DNA from: Mesorhizobium opportunistum WSM2075
Lineage (GTDB): Bacteria > Pseudomonadota > Alphaproteobacteria > Rhizobiales > Rhizobiaceae
Reading direction: 5' to 3'
Assembly: GCF_000176035.2 (NCBI RefSeq)
Contig: NC_015675.1
Span: 6,638,001-6,702,000, forward strand
Length of the DNA stretch: 64,000 nucleotides
The notes beneath the pieces are model-generated. The model saw nothing but the letters and a program-made list of their open reading frames with translations, was not told the DNA's origin and ran no database searches. Of the stretch, positions 1-9,012 are shown one piece after another; positions within the stretch are counted from its first letter, which is position 1; every line of letters begins with the position of its first letter. A program made the position numbers and the translations under genes.

Positions 1-1
1 A

Positions 2-139
2 CCGGCGGGGCGTCTCGTTGGTCCGTTTGGCGGCGACCTCGCCTCCGGTAGTCATGCGATATGCCGCGTAAGGCATAGCCAGATCGACGATTTCCTGCCT
101 GGCTACGTCAACAAGCCCGAACTCAAGGCTTGGCCCTGA
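2..139 (+). pseudogene. 3' end of an IS66-type transposase (partial)
   Basis: An open frame enters from the left window edge and stops at 137-139. Its last residues (SQIDDFLPGYVNKPELKAW) resemble the C-terminal tail of IS66-family TnpC proteins, where a similar I-D-D-L-L-P-W segment precedes the stop. An IS66 orfA-like remnant lies at 3979, just beyond the element inserted at 151-3905, so both may be debris of IS66 copies split by that insertion. Only 45 codons are visible, so the family call is tentative. Confidence 0.35.
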
Positions 140-150
140 GAAACGCGTTG

Positions 151-172
151 GGTAGTGGGTCAGTTTGAAATT
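151..172. repeat. Left terminal inverted repeat
   Basis: The 22-bp arm begins GGTAGTGGGTCAG and matches the reverse complement of 3884-3905 at every base. Sequence identity ends exactly at 172, as expected for a transposon end. Confidence 0.75.
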
Positions 173-184
173 CAGGCCGCATTT

Positions 185-490
185 TTAGCGTAAAGGGACA
201 TCTAGAACCCGCTCTCGCTCGGCGACTTCGGCATCTGTCAACGATCCCATATAGAGACAGTTGGCAATTCGGTTCTTCTCCGTAGGGGAAATGCCGAATG
301 CCTTATTCAATTTTGCCAACTGATCGACGCAATCCTCACGAAGGACCGCTTGCAGCTGCTCCTGCTCCGCCTCGTCTTTCTGACGCTGGTAATTGCGATA
401 TTCGCCGAAAAGGTAATAGCCGACGCCAACGATCACCGCGATGCAGGCGCCGGCAATTAAGAGGCGCAAACCAGAGTCGGCCTTGTCCAT
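185..490 (-). CDS. Small membrane-anchored protein, unknown function
   Basis: The 101-aa protein has a single hydrophobic segment at residues 9-28 (LLIAGACIAVIVGVGYYLFG), followed by a charged, probably helical stretch (residues 32-50, rich in Q, E, K and R) and a C-terminal part with two cysteines (C54, C79). This fits a membrane anchor with a soluble coiled domain, topology unknown. I do not recognise a family. It lies inside the inverted-repeat element, downstream of the transposase on the same strand, and is probably passenger DNA. Confidence 0.6.
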   Translation of the reverse strand: MDKADSGLRLLIAGACIAVIVGVGYYLFGEYRNYQRQKDEAEQEQLQAVLREDCVDQLAKLNKAFGISPTEKNRIANCLYMGSLTDAEVAERERVLDVPLR

Positions 491-511
491 TTCTCGCCCT
501 CCCCAAAACCG

Positions 512-1399
512 CTAGGAACGCTTTTTATATGTTCCGCGAACCATCGGCTTTTCGGCTTCCTTCGCTTCGATCAGCGCAACGATATCGCCGATCTCCCAAA
601 GTTTGCCAGTGACGCCAGCGGCCATCGCCGGGGTCATTCGCAAGGTGGCATGGATGCGAACAAAATTGTAGTCCATGAAGTGAAGCGCCACGGCGTTGGC
701 GTGGGCTTCCACCTTCTTGGAAAAGCCGTTGGTCAGCCGAGTGAAGCGGCGCATATGCATCCGCATGGTGAGGTTCTGGCGCTCAGCAAATGACGTGCTG
801 ACATGCTTGATGTTTGGATTGCCTTCGATCCGCTCTTTGTTCGCTCCGGTGCATTCGGCGGGGCTGTAACGGCCCTTTGCGCTGTCAGGGGAGGCGCCAT
901 AGAGCTTGATCAGCATGGCGTAGTCGATGTCGCCACCGAATGCACCTTGAACAGCCTCTAGATAGGCCCTGTGGCCATCGCTGGTCAGCTGGACGCGATT
1001 GGCGAGGCGGCGCGAAAGATCGTCCATGAAGCCCATCGCGTATTCGCTGTCGCGACCGCCGACCAGCCACGACATGACAAGCTTGGTGTCGGCATCGATG
1101 GCCGTCCATGTCCATGTGTCGCCAGCGCCTTCCGGGGCAGCCTTGGCCGTCGCGACGTTCTTCTGCTTGGCGTAGGTGAAGCTCCAGATTTCATCGACCT
1201 GCACTCGCTTGCTGGTCAGGTTGCGAAGGGTTTCATCCTGATACTGTGCGCAAATCGCGCCAGCGTCAGAGAGAAGTTTTGCCACCGTATTTTTGCTGGT
1301 ACCCATGATGCGGGTAATCGAACGGATCGACTGACCTTCGCAGAGCATGTGAAGGATACCAGACCGGGCTTGGGCGTCCAACTTATTCATACTGACCAT
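512..1399 (-). CDS. IS1-like transposase
   Basis: The 295-aa protein has an N-terminal helix-turn-helix (residues about 10-45; [20 protein letters not shown]) and a DDE-type catalytic core with a VDEIWSF segment, an [18 protein letters not shown] segment and SDGHRAYL, and a C-terminal [12 protein letters not shown] region. This layout matches alphaproteobacterial proteins called IS1-family transposases. I use the ATG at 1397-1399; the longer open frame to 1609 would run over higB, which reads from the other strand. The gene looks intact and is the only transposase inside the 151-3905 inverted repeats, so it probably moves that unit. Confidence 0.8.
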   Translation of the reverse strand: MVSMNKLDAQARSGILHMLCEGQSIRSITRIMGTSKNTVAKLLSDAGAICAQYQDETLRNLTSKRVQVDEIWSFTYAKQKNVATAKAAPEGAGDTWTWTAIDADTKLVMSWLVGGRDSEYAMGFMDDLSRRLANRVQLTSDGHRAYLEAVQGAFGGDIDYAMLIKLYGASPDSAKGRYSPAECTGANKERIEGNPNIKHVSTSFAERQNLTMRMHMRRFTRLTNGFSKKVEAHANAVALHFMDYNFVRIHATLRMTPAMAAGVTGKLWEIGDIVALIEAKEAEKPMVRGTYKKRS

Positions 1400-1497
1400 T
1401 ATGCATAAGCGCTCTTGCTTTGCAACTATTATTACGCTATCCGGGATAAAGGGTATTGAGATTTTTTCTCCGGCGCTATATAAAAGGGACGTGAGGC

Positions 1498-1791
1498 ATG
1501 GAGATCGAATTTGCCGATGATGACCTCGACAAACTGGACCATGATCCGAGTTTCGATGCGGGCTTTGGCCCTGACATTGTGCGTGGATTCTGCAAAGCGC
1601 TATGGGCATTGCGCGCTGCCGTCGACCAGCGGGACCTCTATCGCGGCGGACTCCGATTCGAGAAGCTTCAGGGGAGAAGGGGCCACCAACATTCGGTGCG
1701 GCTGACCAAGCAGTGGCGGCTCATCATTGAGATCGTCACCGACAACGAAGGCACCCGACTGCGGGTAATTGAAATAACGGATTATCACTGA
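1498..1791 (+). CDS. higB: HigB/RelE-family toxin
   Basis: The 97-aa protein has the size and ending ([11 protein letters not shown]) typical of HigB-type plasmid-maintenance killer proteins of the RelE/ParE fold, which cleave mRNA at the ribosome. The conserved features visible are an N-terminal strand ([13 protein letters not shown]), a central L-R-F-E-K-L-x-G-R-R and H-S-V-R-L-T, and the strand WRLIIEIV. Its stop overlaps the start of the antitoxin gene by one base (TGATG at 1789-1793), the usual translationally coupled toxin-first order of hig modules. The call is by family resemblance; activity is not shown. Confidence 0.8.
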   Translation: MEIEFADDDLDKLDHDPSFDAGFGPDIVRGFCKALWALRAAVDQRDLYRGGLRFEKLQGRRGHQHSVRLTKQWRLIIEIVTDNEGTRLRVIEITDYH

Positions 1792-2924
1792 TGCCAAGGA
1801 ATATGACCGATCGGACGCCAGCTTACACTTTCCCACCGGGCGAGTTCCTTAAGGACGCCTTGGATGAGTTGGGTTGGTCGCAGACAGAGTTTGCGGAGAT
1901 CATCGGCCGCAAGGCCAATGTGGTGAATGAGATCATCATGGGTAAGCGCTCGATCACGCCAGACACGGCGCGAGAGATCGCTGCGGCGCTGGATACGACT
2001 CCGCAGTATTGGTTGAATTTGGAATCCGCTTATCAGCTGGCGAAAACGTCGCCGGCTGACGAGCGGATCGCTCGCGAGGCGGAGATGCGGAAGCGCTTTC
2101 CCGTCCGAGATTTGGCGAAGCGTGGCTGGCTTCCGCAGCGGCCCGGCGAGAGTATGGAAGCATCGGTTTGCCGCTTCTTCGGAATCGCTTCGATTGGCGA
2201 TCCTATCACCGGATCGTTCGCCGCATGGAGGAAGAACAACGAAGATGTTTCCACTATCCAACTGGCTTGGCTTATCCGCGTAAAGCGCCTTGCGGAAGCG
2301 ATGGTCGTGCCGAAGTTCTCGGAAACGCTACTGCGCGACGCGCTTGTCCAGCTTGAAGCCTTGATGGTTGACCCGGAAGAGGTCCGCCATGTCCCGCGCA
2401 TCTTGCATGACTGTGGTGTGCGGTTTTTGGTTGTCGAACCGCTTCCCGGCTCGCGTATTGATGGGGTGTGTTTCTGGCTGGACAAAAACAGGTCGCCGGT
2501 CATTGCCCTGTCGCTTAAGGGTGGCGACCAGATCGACCGCTTTTGGTTTAATCTGCGGCATGAGATCGAGCACATTCTCAGGCTTGAAGGTCGCGATAAT
2601 CCGGTCATCGACAACTTCGAAGATGACGACCGACTTACAGACGAATCCGAACGTGCAGCCGATGCGGCGGCGGCGGATTTCTGTGTGCCGAGACTGAAGA
2701 TGGAAAGCTTCATTCGTCGGCATGACCCGATCTATTCCAAACCAGGGTTGATCGGTTTTTCGAAACTAGTGAAGCGCCATCCCGGCATCGTGGCCGGGCA
2801 AATACAAAAGCACCTCAACAGATGGGACTTATTCAAGCAGTACCAAGCCAAGGTGCGGCATGTCCTCATACGTACGGCGATGACCGATGGGTATGGGGTG
2901 ACACCGCATCTGAAGGAGATTTGA
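1791..2924 (+). CDS. higA: HigA-type antitoxin with ImmA/IrrE metallopeptidase domain
   Basis: The 377-aa protein has an N-terminal HigA-type XRE helix-turn-helix (residues about 12-75; LGWSQTEFAEIIGRKANVV) and a C-terminal ImmA/IrrE-like Zn-peptidase domain with the motif HEIEH (HExxH) near residue 257. Plain HigA proteins are about 100 aa, so this is the long fused form. The HTH would bind its own promoter and neutralise HigB; the peptidase may allow regulated antitoxin cleavage or self-removal (inference from ImmA/IrrE regulators). It is coupled to higB and followed 3 bp later by the 153-aa gene. Confidence 0.82.
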   Translation: MPRNMTDRTPAYTFPPGEFLKDALDELGWSQTEFAEIIGRKANVVNEIIMGKRSITPDTAREIAAALDTTPQYWLNLESAYQLAKTSPADERIAREAEMRKRFPVRDLAKRGWLPQRPGESMEASVCRFFGIASIGDPITGSFAAWRKNNEDVSTIQLAWLIRVKRLAEAMVVPKFSETLLRDALVQLEALMVDPEEVRHVPRILHDCGVRFLVVEPLPGSRIDGVCFWLDKNRSPVIALSLKGGDQIDRFWFNLRHEIEHILRLEGRDNPVIDNFEDDDRLTDESERAADAAAADFCVPRLKMESFIRRHDPIYSKPGLIGFSKLVKRHPGIVAGQIQKHLNRWDLFKQYQAKVRHVLIRTAMTDGYGVTPHLKEI

Positions 2925-2927
2925 AGC

Positions 2928-3389
2928 ATGACTTACAGTAAGCAGATGCAGAAAATCGTTGCAGAGTACCGCATGTCCGGCGAGCCGTGGCCGGCAGGCA
3001 CCAGAACAATGGCCGCTTGGGCTATCCGAACCGGACGATGGGAATTGCCGGAGTCGGCAGCAATCTCCAAATGCGCCGAAGATTTGCAGTCGGCCATGCG
3101 CGAAGATTACATCACCGACAAGCGCGGAAGAAAGGTTCGCAAACTGCATCCCGCCACGACCAAGTCAGGCGGAATGCAGATGGTTCTGTGGGACGATATT
3201 CGAACCGCCCCACGACACCATATGCAGATGTCGTTCCAGCAGCGCCGTCGCGGGATCGTCGGTGACGTTCGGCAGTTGAAGATCGATGTCGATAGCTACA
3301 ATGATGCGAGGTCGGACGAAGAGCCTATCCAGATGGATTTCGACTTCACGATGGACTTGGCGGAAATCGAGGCAGCAGAAGCTGCCTAG
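2928..3389 (+). CDS. Hypothetical protein, third gene of the hig operon
   Basis: The 153-aa protein is charged, without signal peptide or membrane segment. The N-terminal half is basic (KRGRKVRKLH around residue 65), suggesting nucleic-acid or ribosome contact; the C-terminal tail is strongly acidic (MDFDFTMDLAEIEAAEAA). It starts 3 bp after higA with a good ribosome-binding site (GAAGGAG overlapping the higA end), so it is probably co-expressed. I do not recognise the family. A role as an accessory of the toxin-antitoxin module is only an inference from position. Confidence 0.65.
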   Translation: MTYSKQMQKIVAEYRMSGEPWPAGTRTMAAWAIRTGRWELPESAAISKCAEDLQSAMREDYITDKRGRKVRKLHPATTKSGGMQMVLWDDIRTAPRHHMQMSFQQRRRGIVGDVRQLKIDVDSYNDARSDEEPIQMDFDFTMDLAEIEAAEAA

Positions 3390-3628
3390 TCGTCGCGCTT
3401 TCTCCAACGGGCCGATGCAGCTAGCCTTGCTGCATCGGCCCTTTCTTCTGCCGACATGCGGTCAGCCCGTACGCGGCCACCGATCTTACCGCCACGTCGC
3501 CCTAGCTCCACAGCGGCCTTGTTCTTATGATCTTCTTTGGCCGGCGCTTCGCCAGTCGCGATGTCAACAATCGACCTTGCCAACTGGTTAGGATCGCGCG
3601 GGCGCTTGGGCTTAGGTCCGGTTGGCAT
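3386..3628 (-). CDS. Small basic KGG-like protein
   Basis: The 80-aa, highly basic protein opens MPTGPKPKRP and has a central ELGRRGGKIGGRVRA segment followed by AARLAASARW. This pattern is common in small rhizobial proteins annotated as histone- or RNA-binding-like, with a K/R-G-G motif. It converges with the 153-aa gene (4-bp overlap of ends) and overlaps the upstream 61-aa gene by 17 bp, so the two minus-strand genes form a mini-operon within the transposon. Function unknown. Confidence 0.65.
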   Translation of the reverse strand: MPTGPKPKRPRDPNQLARSIVDIATGEAPAKEDHKNKAAVELGRRGGKIGGRVRADRMSAEERADAARLAASARWRKRDD

Positions 3629-3797
3629 ACTGGTATCCTTCTAGCCTGCGCAAATCCGCCTCGATTTCCTTAAGAATTTTCTTTCGCTTGGCGATCTCCT
3701 TAGCGTCGGCAGGCTTTAGGTCCATGCCTTCCACCCGCTCGATGCTATGGCGGACCGTGTCGCGCAACCAAGTCATTTCCTTAATGACGTCGAACAT
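3612..3797 (-). CDS. Small helical protein
   Basis: The 61-aa protein is rich in charged residues with a predicted helix (ADAKEIAKRKKILKEIEADL, residues about 31-50). It is the first gene of a two-gene minus-strand unit; its end overlaps the start of the KGG-like gene by 17 bp. No family recognised. The overlap and codon pattern support a real gene, but evidence is modest. Confidence 0.5.
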   Translation of the reverse strand: MFDVIKEMTWLRDTVRHSIERVEGMDLKPADAKEIAKRKKILKEIEADLRRLEGYQYANRT

Positions 3798-3883
3798 GCC
3801 AGTTCCTCATGCTTCGCGTTGAGCATATATAGGAGTTCGGCCTATCGTGCGACAGTCGGTTGACGTCGATTGACGGCATGGCA

Positions 3884-3905
3884 AATTTCAAACTGACCCA
3901 CTACC
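3884..3905. repeat. Right terminal inverted repeat
   Basis: This 22-bp arm is the exact reverse complement of 151-172. It is followed directly by ACGCGTTT, which pairs with ACGCGTTG before the left arm as a probable target-site duplication. Confidence 0.75.
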
Positions 3906-3978
3906 ACGCGTTTGCGGTGGATCGCCACGCGCGACAAGGTGATCGAGGCCGCCATGGCGGTCGGCGCACCACTTCGTC

Positions 3979-4110
3979 ATGAATCTAACCGGCGGGTATG
4001 AAGCCCGGACCGAACAGGAGCTGCAGATCATTGAGGAGAGTTTCCTTTCGGGCGAGACCGTGACGTCTGTCGCCAGACGACGGGGCGTGCGCCGGCGAGC
4101 CTCGGCGTGG
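3979..4110 (+). pseudogene. IS66 orfA (tnpA) N-terminal fragment
   Basis: Residues EQELQIIEESFLSGETVTSV followed by ARRRGV match the opening helix-turn-helix of IS66-family OrfA proteins. After about 40 codons the frame turns into unrelated low-complexity Ala/Pro-rich sequence, so only the 5' stub remains. It lies just outside the right end of the IS1-like element. Confidence 0.5.
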
Positions 4111-4505
4111 CGCGCCGAAGCGGTGCCGTACGCCGTTCGGCGGCCTTGTTTGTTGAGAATGCCGGCGATGACGGCGTCGGGGTATGCGGCGCCAGCCCCC
4201 GCAGCAGCACCAGCGTATGCTCGTCCGTACGACGAGGAGCGGGCCAGCGGGCCGACGCACATATCTATCTTGAACGCTCCGGCTGGCCCCCGGTCTGGAC
4301 AGATTCCCGAAAATTGGCGCGATCGAAGCTTTTGAGCGGTGTTCGCTATAACCTTCACATCAATCACCGCGCCAATCCGTCAGGCGCGAGGCTCGCGCGG
4401 GCAAGTGGATGTTGAATTTAGTTAATCCTCCGGGGAATCAGCAAAAGCGCCGGCAGCAACAGCAGCAAAAGTGAGCCAGAGCCACATCTCGGTGGAAACC
4501 GCCGG

Positions 4506-5219
4506 TCAGCTCTCGTCGAAATTCGACAGCAATGTCTTCAACCAGCTCTCTTTCGTATCCCCGGCACGAAGATTACCCTCCAGCACAAGCTCGGGGACGT
4601 TTTCAATTATCGCACTGAATTGCCGACCAATATTTGCGATCACCCCATTTTTGTCTTGCTTGTCAAGAAGCTCTACAAGCTGTCTCATATCACTTATAAT
4701 ACATGATAGACGCTCCGGCCGTTGCAAATCCAAAAGACGTACATATCTCGTTCGGATGTTGAACTCATGAACGAGATCCAGCATTTTTCCATTGTTTCCA
4801 CCCTCTGCGATCTTCTCATAAAATACCTCGAGGAACTCCCCAAACAAAATACAGTCGTTAGAGCTGGGGATCGTAGGAAGCGTTGACCACAGCTTGGAAT
4901 GCTCATCTGGGCCTTGCCTGAAAACACCCTGAAGTATTGCGTTGGCAACACCATACTCATCTGATAATTGCTTTGTATCCAGCTTTCTTGTGTAGTAGCC
5001 ATTGCGAGGAGATCCGACGATGTACTTTTCGGTTTCGATCTGAATCAATGCCTCGCGTAACGGGGTAACGCTCGTTTTCAGAGTAACGCTGATTAGACGG
5101 GGGTCGAGTCGCGTATCGGGGGGTACCTTAAAATCGACGATAAGCTTCTTCAATGCTTTATAGAGTCGATTGGCCTTGGACCGATCCCACCCTGGTGTAT
5201 CTTCGTGCTGCCTATACAT
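4506..5219 (-). CDS. GntR-family transcriptional regulator (FadR/FCD type)
   Basis: The 237-aa protein has an N-terminal winged helix-turn-helix (residues about 12-75; KVPPDTRLDPRLISVTLKT then SVTPLREALIQIETE, the GntR recognition helix) and an all-helical C-terminal domain of FCD type, which usually binds a small carboxylic acid. The FCD metal-binding histidines are not obvious. Its codon use and lower GC differ from the GC-rich neighbours, and both sides are IS debris, so it is probably horizontally acquired. No adjacent metabolic gene reveals its regulon. Confidence 0.75.
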   Translation of the reverse strand: MYRQHEDTPGWDRSKANRLYKALKKLIVDFKVPPDTRLDPRLISVTLKTSVTPLREALIQIETEKYIVGSPRNGYYTRKLDTKQLSDEYGVANAILQGVFRQGPDEHSKLWSTLPTIPSSNDCILFGEFLEVFYEKIAEGGNNGKMLDLVHEFNIRTRYVRLLDLQRPERLSCIISDMRQLVELLDKQDKNGVIANIGRQFSAIIENVPELVLEGNLRAGDTKESWLKTLLSNFDES

Positions 5220-5489
5220 GCCTTCTCCTGGGAGAATGGTTTCTGCTATTCAAAGAAGCTTGGGCTGCAGCCCCACTCCTGGTGTCCCTCGCCCGCCCGA
5301 TCTGCCCTTACAACCCGGGGGAGCCGGTTAGATGGGGCTGATCCTCGTGCGCGCAAGTGACATTTTTGCCCCCCGGGGGCATTTGAACCTCGCCGCCACA
5401 TCAAACGGTGAGCCAAAGCGGCCGCTTTAAAGCTGGCCTCACCGACTTCGCCATGCCATCGGTATCGTTCTTGTTTCGTTAAGTTTCGC

Positions 5490-5925
5490 TGAAGGCGCAC
5501 CAGAACCTGGTCGTCACCGGCCAGACCGGGATCGAAAGTCATGGCTGGCCTGTGCCTTCGACCGTCAGGCGGCACGGCTCGATCATTCCGTGCTCTACCT
5601 GCGCGTTTTACGGCTCTCCGAGGGCCTGGCGTTCGCCCGCATTGATGGCCGCTGCCGCCGCCTCATCTACAAGCTCACGCGCGTGCGGCTCCTCATCCTC
5701 GACGACTTCGGAACGCACTCCCTCTTGGGGAGCAGCACTTCCATCTGTTCGAACTCCTCGAGAAACGCTATCGGCGCAAACCACCCTGATCACCGCCTGT
5801 GGCCAGATGGCATCATCGCCGAGCTAAATATCAGGGGCCGCGGCCATTCTCGACAGGCTCGCTCAGAACGCCCACCGCAGCGCTCCAGTGCGAAAGCAAA
5901 GCCGCTACGTCTCCTAGTGCGCGTC
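5490..5925 (+). pseudogene. IS21-family istB ATPase pseudogene
   Basis: Translated pieces in shifting frames spell the IstB AAA+ helper: [14 protein letters not shown] (Walker A, here G-x-T-G-x-G-K-S), [31 protein letters not shown] (Walker B) and near 5850 [12 protein letters not shown]. At least two frameshifts and a damaged Walker B neighbourhood make it inactive. No istA is visible beside it. IS21 IstB normally loads the IstA transposase; this is a fossil. Confidence 0.75.
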
Positions 5926-6479
5926 GCAGCCTCACTTTGCCAGAGCGCCGCCTCTATTCACTTCCCATGTATCTTAGTGAACAAATGTCCGCCTACTAAG
6001 CATCACGTCGTTCGCTGCCTGCAGTGCCTGCCCGTCACCTTCCGCCCTTCATTGTGGAGAATCTGATCCAAATGGCCAGCCGAGGTGTTCATGGGGCGCG
6101 CGATTGCGGGTAATCCTCTGCGCTCCACTCGTGATTATTGCACGTCCGATAGCCAAGGCAATTCTGGGCAACGCTGACATTTCCGCAAACACGCGCCGCA
6201 CGATTTCCTCGGCGATCCGCTCCGGGGATCGACGTGGGCTCGTCTTCGGCCGGTACGAACGATGCCATGCCGGCGAGGCATTCGCGCAGCATGCGCCACG
6301 ACCTTCGCCGCAGCGGGAACTGGCTTCATGTACATGCGCGAATTAGCCCTAAAGAAGATTGAGCGCGCGATCAAAATCATCGTTGCCACCAGACGCGGGC
6401 ACCAAGCGCTAGATTCCTTCCACCGTCATGAGTGCTGACAACGGCCTTTGGCGTAGAAATTGGCCCGCCACTCGATCGG
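5926..6479. other. Gap without recognisable gene
   Basis: About 550 bp with only short overlapping frames. A minus-strand stretch at 6075-6250 reads ERIAEEIVRRVFAEM, possibly the tail of a decayed gene, but I cannot assign it. Confidence 0.5.
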
Positions 6480-7520
6480 CGATCGAGGCACTTGGACTGC
6501 GGATATCAGGTGCAAGAGGCGGACTTGACGCTCTGACGGGCCGCATTTTTGCCTGGACGCGCCGGCGCGTCTGGAACGACCCGATCGCGAACGACGTGTG
6601 GCAGCGCTTCGATCGGGTCGACCTTGCGCCGGCCGATGCGGTCTGATCCTGTAAGCTCAGGCGCCCTCGACCAACGCGCGCCGGGCATGGTGTTGCCGGT
6701 CGTTGTGATGCGGCCCGCGCCAGACGGTCTCGCCACTCGATTGCTCGCCAGGGACCAGGCCGAAGTAGGCCATGAGCCGGCGTGGATTGAAGAAGCGGGT
6801 GAAGTCGCCGACTTCCGCGACCAGCACCACGGCAATGGCTGACGCGATACCGCGTATTGCCTACAGGCATCACCCACCGGGCGCCGGTTCGTTCCGGGAT
6901 CGGGCTGAGTATCTGTTCCTGGACCTGCTGCAGGCGCCGTTCCGCATCCATGACGGCATCGACGTAGTCCTGAATCCGACCTGCTGAGCGGGATGTTCGA
7001 AGGCCAATGTCAAAGCCATCGGCAGTAAGCCATTCGCCAGGCCGCCCCACGCTCTTGCTTATGCCCGTGACGCAGCAGAAATCGCGAAGACGTTCATGCG
7101 CTCGCGTCAATATCTGTCGCACGACGGGGCTACACAGGCGATCAGGTCGCGCATGGCTCTTCGTGATCGTTATGGGCACCCAGACGGGGGGGTCAACTCT
7201 CCGGCCCGATTGCGGCGGGCGAGCATGGTGGCATCGCGACGGTTTATCTTCACCCGATCGGCCGGCCGCCTCGGAATCAGCGATGACGCCACCACGTCGC
7301 AGCGATGACTCAGGCTTGTGAGTTGGCGATAACGGCCATAACCGCACGCGCCGGTCTCATAGCCAAACGCCAGCGGCTTGCCGGAATACCCAGACGGTTG
7401 CAGAGCTTTTTGATGCATCAGTGTCATTGGGAATCTCGCCGAATATTCCAGCGATCCGCCGCGTCAGCTCGCTGCCACCGCGATCGAAATCCGCTCCTTG
7501 TGAATATCCACATAGGGCCC
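6480..7520 (-). pseudogene. IS110-family transposase pseudogene
   Basis: Successive frames on the minus strand give IS110 landmarks in the right order: YVDIHKERISIAVA (N-terminal Asp region), KPLAFGYETGACGYGRYRQL, SLIPRRPADRVKINRRDA, IQDYVDAVMDAERRLQQV and, in the transposase-20 domain, FTRFFNPRRLMAYFGLVPGE then ALVEGA. There are four or more frameshifts, so no product is made. IS110 elements lack classic inverted repeats and none were sought. Confidence 0.8.
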
Positions 7521-7885
7521 GCCTCTTGTGCATGAGGCACTGCGCCGGCCAGCTGGCTTAACCCTCGGCCGTTGCTTATCGGATGACGCCCCCCCTCAGG
7601 CCCAGCAGTCATAAGGAGTACGTGGAGTCGCCGCGGCTCCCGACACCGTCACATCAATCCAGAAATTGAACAATAAGTTGGACTATATTATTAAATATAT
7701 GTTAGTATACCTCTTCACCTGTGGGCGACATGCCCGATTGCATCATGTTCCCGCAAAATACTGGGATATATTCGGAAATATACTTATATTCTCTTGCCTT
7801 CTAACTGGCACAAACCTATCTGGTGCAAATGCCGGTTCTACTGATCCAGGCATTCCACTCGACCAACATTCAAAGGAATATGTTT
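7521..7885. other. AT-rich intergenic segment upstream of the Spy-like gene
   Basis: The stretch 7660-7830 is clearly more AT-rich than its surroundings (runs such as TATATTATTAAATATATG) and has no convincing gene. It probably holds the promoter of the gene at 7886. An AGGA box lies 8 nt before that start. Confidence 0.45.
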
Positions 7886-8458
7886 ATGGCCGAACCTGAA
7901 CCCTCTGCGTGGCAGAAACTTCGTCACCATTTCTCCCGCGCTCCGAAGTCGAAGAACTGGGGCAAGCGCATCGCAATCGGCGGCATTGCGGTCGTCACGC
8001 TTGCCAGCGTCGGCGTCTCTGGCGCGCTCAGCCAGGGTTACGGACGCGTGCAGCGCTTCGACGTCGGCGGCGGCCACGCCGGACCCGACATGCACATGCA
8101 GACCAGCCTCCGCCATGGGACGGGCTACTGCGCGCATGACTTAGAGTCCAAGCTCGCTGATCTTGACATCACGCCCGAGCAGGAAGAAGAGTTGGCGGCG
8201 ATCACCGACGAGGTCCATAACCATATGCGCCTCATCGAGCAGGGCTTAATCCAGGCGCACAATGATCTCGCCGAGCTGCTCAACGCGCCAACCCTCGACC
8301 CCGACGCAGTGGAGGAGGTGCGCGCCGAGATTGTCGAGTGGGCCGGCGAGGCTTTGCGCGCGCTGACGACCGATCTGCTGGATGCCACCGAGGTGTTGAC
8401 GGCCGAGCAGCTTGAGCAGTTGCTCGACGATTTCGAGGATCTCGAAGATCGCGGATAA
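7886..8458 (+). CDS. Spy/CpxP-like periplasmic protein
   Basis: The 190-aa protein has one membrane-spanning or signal-anchor segment (residues about 27-46; IAIGGIAVVTLASVGVSGAL) and a mature helical domain with an LDITPEQEEELAAI motif and later VLTAEQLEQLLDDF, both resembling the LTxxQ motifs of Spy/CpxP/ZraP. Such proteins are periplasmic chaperones or stress and metal sensors of two-component systems. A response-regulator remnant begins 43 bp downstream, so this was probably a sensor operon that lost its signalling part. I use ATG 7886 (AAAGGA 8 nt upstream) rather than the upstream ATGs. Confidence 0.7.
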   Translation: MAEPEPSAWQKLRHHFSRAPKSKNWGKRIAIGGIAVVTLASVGVSGALSQGYGRVQRFDVGGGHAGPDMHMQTSLRHGTGYCAHDLESKLADLDITPEQEEELAAITDEVHNHMRLIEQGLIQAHNDLAELLNAPTLDPDAVEEVRAEIVEWAGEALRALTTDLLDATEVLTAEQLEQLLDDFEDLEDRG

Positions 8459-8501
8459 GCTCTATACGAGCACAGGTTCGAATCGGAGCTGACAAACGAG
8501 C

Positions 8502-8810
8502 ATGGCGGACCAGGTCCTCATCGTCGATGAGGACAGGCGCCTGTCCGCCATGCTCGCGGAATATCTGACGGGTTACGGGTTTCGTGTACTAACGGCGGAC
8601 ACGGCGGGGTGGGCATTGCCGACATCGCGCGGCAGTACGCCCCAAGCCGTAATTCTCGATGTCAGGCTGCCTGACATGGACGGCTTAGAGGCGCTCAAGC
8701 GCAGCCGCGCGAACTCCGACGTGCCGGTTCTGATGCTGACGGCGCGGGCCGACGAAACCGACCGCATCGGGGCTGGAAACAGGCCCGGGCGATATTGGAG
8801 GCGCAGGCCA
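8502..8810 (+). pseudogene. OmpR/CpxR-type response regulator, truncated receiver domain
   Basis: MADQVLIVDEDRRLSAMLAE, then VILDVRLPDMDGLEAL (phospho-acceptor Asp) and VPVLMLTARADETDRI are the receiver-domain strands of an OmpR-family regulator. Residues about 40-50 (WALPTSRGST) are in a shifted frame relative to the expected ADIARQYAPQ-like sequence, implying two compensating indels. After ADETDRIG the frame decays and the DNA-binding domain is absent. It stands directly behind the Spy-like gene. Confidence 0.7.
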
Positions 8811-9012
8811 AGTAGACCTGTGGAAGGTTGTAACTCTCATCTGCATCCTGAAACGCCCACCTCAGAAGGGAAAGCTGATCCGAACCCTCATGCGGCGGGG
8901 CGATCAGGATGAGATTCGACCTGTCTCCCAAATAGTCTCGCCATAGAGCGCTCAAGCTCAACCTGCAACGCGAATAGTTTTCGACAGAATCGGAAAATAA
9001 GGCAAACATGTG

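Larger units (their letters stand above)
151..3905. mobile_element. IS1-family-like element carrying a toxin-antitoxin passenger module
   Basis: Seen: perfect 22-bp inverted repeats at 151-172 and 3884-3905, both starting GGTAGTGGGTCAG when read inward. They are flanked by ACGCGTTG (143-150) and ACGCGTTT (3906-3913), a 7/8 match that looks like a target-site duplication. Inside are an IS1-like transposase (512-1399), a small membrane protein, a HigB/HigA-ImmA pair, a 153-aa protein and two overlapping small minus-strand genes. Known: IS1-family elements start with GG and make 8-9 bp duplications. Inferred: this is one transposition unit of 3755 bp whose transposase mobilises unrelated cargo. 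The identical arms and short duplication suggest a fairly recent insertion. Confidence 0.7.

Noticed and set aside
151..3905. IS21-type interpretation of the inverted repeats
   Set aside because: An istB remnant lies nearby but outside the repeats, IS21 ends usually carry multiple internal binding repeats, and the only transposase inside is IS1-like.
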